Shown one piece after another: positions 60,700 through 64,000 of a stretch of 64,000 nt of DNA. This DNA comes from Brachynemurus nebulosus (taxonomy: Eukaryota; Arthropoda; Insecta; Neuroptera; Myrmeleontidae): NCBI GenBank assembly GCA_035578155.1, contig JAPWDM010000011.1, positions 20,808,375 through 20,872,374 of the forward strand. The letters run 5' to 3'. Each line of letters opens with the position of its first letter. The first letter of the stretch is position 1. Made by a program: the position numbers and the translations under genes. The notes under the pieces are model-generated. The model did not search any database, was not told where the DNA came from, and was given only the letters and a program-made list of their open reading frames with translations.

Positions 60700-60775
60700 T
60701 TATTGACGTCGTATGACGTGATGTATGAGTTAGTGAGGTTTCACTTGACGTCTTATGACGTCAATGACGTCAAGG
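60700..60775. other. Cluster of TGACGTC words
   Basis: Five TGACGTC/TGACGTG words at 60704, 60714, 60746, 60756 and 60765, all within 70 bp. This is the core of the CRE (CREB/ATF) site. No promoter or gene is otherwise supported; a 113-codon frame covers it without recognisable domain. Confidence 0.5.
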
Positions 60776-61035
60776 TGTTGAATTTCTACTAGTCGAGTAG
60801 CCGAATCTGCTTAGACCCTGGTACTTTGCACTAGTAGGTCAAAGTTTCAAATTCCACGACCGACTATGCTCGTAAAAGTTTTTCTGCAGTTTCTCTTTAA
60901 AAGTCTAGATAAGTATTAGTATAGTTCCTTTAAGAAGACGGCGGTAGGCGCATACAGACCGAGTTTTGTATGACTACTGCGTGAGTGTACTTTAATATAA
61001 TAAGTATACATGTTACTGGGCGTAGGTATGCAACA

Positions 61036-61241
61036 GACGTATAGCTTAGTGTGTTGTGTATCATATTATAGTACATGCGGTCGTGCGTTCGAATCGTACC
61101 GTAAGTGTTCCTAGTTTTAATGACTCATAATTTTCTATAATTGTGAGTTTTACCGACTAGGATAGAACAAAATCCAATTGACTTATTCAGGCAACTGGCA
61201 TTCAGAAGTTGTTTGTTAAAAACAGTTTGGACATTTTTTTT
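61036..61241 (+). ncRNA. Structured Pol III-type RNA, cluster unit 17
   Basis: A box GTATAGCTTAGTGTG, B box CGTTCGAATC in a GTGCG-TTCGAAT-CGTAC arm. Key covariation: CCTAG (61110-61114) with CTAGG (61157-61161). The nested helix ACTCATAATT..AATTGTGAGTT is perfect with one wobble. 3' hairpin GGCAACTGG..AGAAGTTGTTTG. The end TTTGGACA is followed by eight Ts (61234-61241). Confidence 0.8.
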
Positions 61242-61616
61242 ACCCGTTTTATTTAACACATAATTTTTTTTACAGAATTGTATTCACATCAAATATTAAT
61301 ATTCAAAATTTTTTGAATAATTTCAAAATCAATACCGTATAATTTTATTATATCTATAATAATCTATATTTATTATATTATTTCAATTATTTCAAACATT
61401 CAGTTTTATTTTATTTTTTTTCAACACATTCAATAATTTTAAAGAATTGTTTATTGAAAAATTTTGATTTTTCTAATTTAGGAATAATTAAATTTTGTTT
61501 GTACTAACAAAAAATCTCTTGTACTGTTTTGTATTAACTTCCTCAATAAATTATATACTCATTGTCATCACAGTTTAATGTACGTTTATAATGTTCAGTT
61601 AAGTTAGGCTGTGTGA

Positions 61617-61846
61617 GCAACTGGATAGTCCAGTGTGTAGCGCACCGGCTTGCGGTATAGTTGGTCTTACGTTCGAATCGTATGGTTGTTGATAGTCATT
61701 ATTCCTGTGATAATTACCCATATTAATTCTTCCAGTGTAATTTGGGTTTTACCTCCTCAGGATAGAATATAGTCAGTGTTAATATAGCAAACAACAGTCT
61801 TTAAATGTTGTTTGTTCAACCTCACTGGACAGTTAATTATCTTTTT
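61617..61846 (+). ncRNA. Structured Pol III-type RNA, cluster unit 18
   Basis: Last unit. GATAGTCCAGTGTGTAGCG (A box), CGTTCGAATCG (B box). The closing stem is perfect: GTCCAGTG (61628-61635) with CACTGGAC (61823-61830), eight Watson-Crick pairs, while AACTG (61619) can add to CAGTT (61829). TTCCTGT with CAGGA, nested TACCCA/TTGGGTT, 3' hairpin GCAAACAAC..GTTGTTTG. The T-run (CTTTTTC, 61841) is displaced by about ten bases. Confidence 0.78.
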
Positions 61847-61874
61847 CTACAGTTTTCAATTTCATACCATTTTA

Positions 61875-62095
61875 GGGTTCCGAAGGGAAATTTCGGAATC
61901 TTTATAATTTATGTCTGTCACTATATTTTCAGAATTTTTGCATTTTTAGTCCTATAAACATGAAATTTTGCATATTATGAACTATTTAAAATATGTATAG
62001 GGAACTCTAGAACTATTCATAAGGATGCCAGAATTCTAAAAAAAAATTGAAATTCTCACATTCATTATGCCAATTTCACAAAAATTAGTTTTATA
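61875..62095 (+). repeat. GGGTTCCG-type dispersed repeat
   Basis: TTTTAGGGTTCCGAAGGGAAA followed by ATGTCTGTCACTATATTTTC is a layout common to insect dispersed repeats; a related word occurs at 53608. No coding. Confidence 0.5.
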
Positions 62096-62102
62096 ATAAT
62101 AG

Positions 62103-63332
62103 GGTTGACCGGGGTAATTGTGAACGGCGCCTATAATTTCTAAAATAATATTAATATTGTTAAGAATCAACTTTTAGTATGTTTTTCTGTCCTTTCTTAA
62201 TATGCTATTAAAATTTCATAACAATTCTTCAAGTATTACTATCTTTTTTTATTTTGAAAAAACTCTTGCAAAATTTTGTGTATCTTACTTGAACCAATCC
62301 TCAAAAATTTTTTTTTATAAATACATTGTCTTTTTTTAAAAGGTAAGAAATGGTTAAAAGTACTTCTAAAGAAGTTGTCTAAACCTTGATTAACTGCTAG
62401 AGAAATTGGACAATTTATTACCAATTCACAATTACCCCCATTCGATCAAAAATTTTAGTAGTGTTCTTTTCAGAGTTGAAAATGTTAATGAAGATGGTGG
62501 TGACCTTATTGTACAAGTTTCCGTTATACAAACAATACAAAAAAAAATTTGTGTAAAGAGCGATATGTTTTGTGTATCAATTTACGAAATCATTGCTGTG
62601 CTCCCTTACCCCGTACAACTTACAAAAACAGAAAAATTACTTGTTTTCAATGTCTCTGTGAGTGTACAAGGGCAAGGGCAGTAGGATTAACACAAAACCT
62701 TTTTTTTTCATTTACAGAATTAGGCCTAATAGATTGTTGTTTTTTATTCATCTAAACTAAATGTATTTCCTTGGAAAAGTCTTATTTTCCTTGTTTTTGT
62801 GTGAAAATCATGTAATTTTTTGATTTTTTTATATGATAAAATGACAAAATATCATCAAAACATCATTTTTAGCTTGTAATAAATTTGTTCCTACAATTTT
62901 TGTTATTTTTATTTAACCTTGATTTTTTGTACAAATTTGAAGTATGCGTAACTTGCATTAAACAAAGAGAAATTGTGACCGCTAAAGTACGATAAATAAT
63001 TTGAAAGTCGGGTAAATGTGAAAAATTTGAGTTGGGCTTTACTCTGATGTACCTCACTTCTCTTGTAATCATTCTAAATAATTTTTTTGATGGCATTCAC
63101 TTTTACCCCAAAATTCATAAGATTTACAAAACCCCACCGGGGAAATGTGAATGGCTTAAAAAATTTTTGTTTTTCATACGAATTTGCTCAGAATTTTGTG
63201 TGGTGCATCCTGAATAATGTAGAATTAAAAATAAATCAACCATAGTGTGATATATAAAATAAAAAGTACTTAAAACAACGCTTTTATCTCAATTCATGAA
63301 GATCCATTCACAATTACCTCGGTTAACTCTAT
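62103..63332 (+). mobile_element. TIR element with decayed transposase end
   Basis: Ends GTTGACCGGGGTAATTGTGAA and TTCACAATTACCTCGGTTAAC are inverted over about 1.23 kb. Inside, 62406-62684 reads VENVNEDGGDLIVQVSVIQ and IYEIIAVLPYPVQLTKTE, resembling the C-terminal tail of pogo-like transposases (the 'VLP.P' segment). The catalytic domain is missing. Family assignment is tentative. Confidence 0.65.
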
Positions 63333-63339
63333 ATTACTT

Positions 63340-64000
63340 ACACAGACCAATAAACATATTACCTAGATATATTATTATATTATATAGACAAATTATATAA
63401 ATGTATAATTGAGGCAGCCAGTGACAACCAAGTTTCGACCTTAATAGTATTCTGTAATATAGTAATGGATGGTAGCCGTAGTAACGTTTTCAAATAATTA
63501 TTGTAAAAATATAATATTGATAATAAAATATTACTTTTTTGAAAAGAAATTACAAAATTTTGAAAGAAAGAAAGTGGTATTTCGCGCGTACTCTTTCTCA
63601 ACCTCGTATATCAAAAACTGCATGTTTTGGGACACACAAAAAGCATTAAATATTGTATTTATATATATACTTATCTATATAGATTTATATATGTAGGCAG
63701 CCAACATCAAAACGTGTAATTAACATATTAAGTTTATAATGATGAATTATAATATACAGATTTAAATACGTTCTATTTGTGTCTTCAAAAATTTGGACTT
63801 TTCAGATACGAGGTTGAGAAAAAGTACACGCGATGAGCTTCATTTTTAAAATACGTACGTACATAAATTATGTTCTGCAATAATTTCGAGTCGCATTTGC
63901 TCAAAAATTGACATATTATTTCATTCAATTTTACCCGTTTCACCCTGCTACCTGCTTCAAGAAAAATGCTTACAAACTGGCTTTCGGCTTTGTCTAATAG
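63340..64000. repeat. Terminal region with a small inverted repeat
   Basis: GCGCGTACTCTTTCTCAACC (63583) faces GGTTGAGAAAAAGTACACGCG (63812) across about 220 bp, probably a MITE. CAGCCAGTGACAACC and CAGCCAACATCAAAA lie nearby. No gene supported. Confidence 0.45.

Noticed and set aside
60451..60792. 113-codon protein gene
   Set aside because: No recognisable domain, a composition like the surrounding AT-rich DNA, and it runs through the TGACGTC cluster; no flanking gene signals.
33895..61846. CRISPR-like or simple satellite array
   Set aside because: Units are 200-240 bp, irregularly spaced, strongly diverged and separated by unrelated DNA; only helices and Pol III boxes are kept.
33895..61846. 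Functional tRNA genes in the cluster units
   Set aside because: A and B boxes are present but acceptor and anticodon arms do not form consistently, and the conserved helices lie downstream of the tRNA-like head.

Overview
The window is AT-rich eukaryotic DNA, most likely from an insect. It contains Jockey-type LINE, piggyBac, hAT, Tigger/pogo, mariner and Harbinger-like remnants, tRNA-derived repeats, (AT)n microsatellites, and 'GGGTTCCG'-type repeats of the kind common in insect genomes. The species cannot be told from sequence alone. I see no convincing host protein-coding gene. The long ORFs are chance frames or transposon pieces.

Left half (about 1-33.8 kb): a graveyard of non-autonomous transposons. 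Many are long inverted repeats (foldbacks) at 11.5-13.1, 14.7-16.5 and 20.5-21.0 kb. A recurrent family has ends like ATACCCCTGTCGCAGCATCC and carries (AT)n tracts or about 120-bp tandem units. Three elements (about 4.1, 27.9 and 32.8 kb) carry a tRNA-Thr-like module with a conserved 5' leader.

Right half (about 33.9-61.9 kb): a cluster of 18 diverged copies of one roughly 200-240 bp unit, 17 on the + strand and 1 on the - strand. Each unit has a tRNA-like Pol III head (A box near TTGGTCTAGTGTG, B box near CGTTCGAATC). Next comes a stem closed by TTCCTGA/TCAGGA with a nested hairpin in its loop, then a 3' hairpin near GCAAACAACTG/AGTTGTTTG. The unit ends near CATTGAACATT, usually followed by a T-run. 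Many arm changes between copies are compensatory, so base pairing is kept while sequence drifts. The flanks do not align, except for one tandem duplication. I interpret this as a clustered family of Pol III-transcribed structured RNAs. I do not recognise it as any known family, and it is the main discovery candidate here.

The RNA cluster is interspersed with transposons that date it. One unit is split by a 1.49-kb perfect-looking palindrome. A duplicated block holding two units was later hit by a Jockey LINE, which was itself hit by a piggyBac MITE, and by a hAT element. All calls come from reading by eye; no alignment, folding or database search was run.
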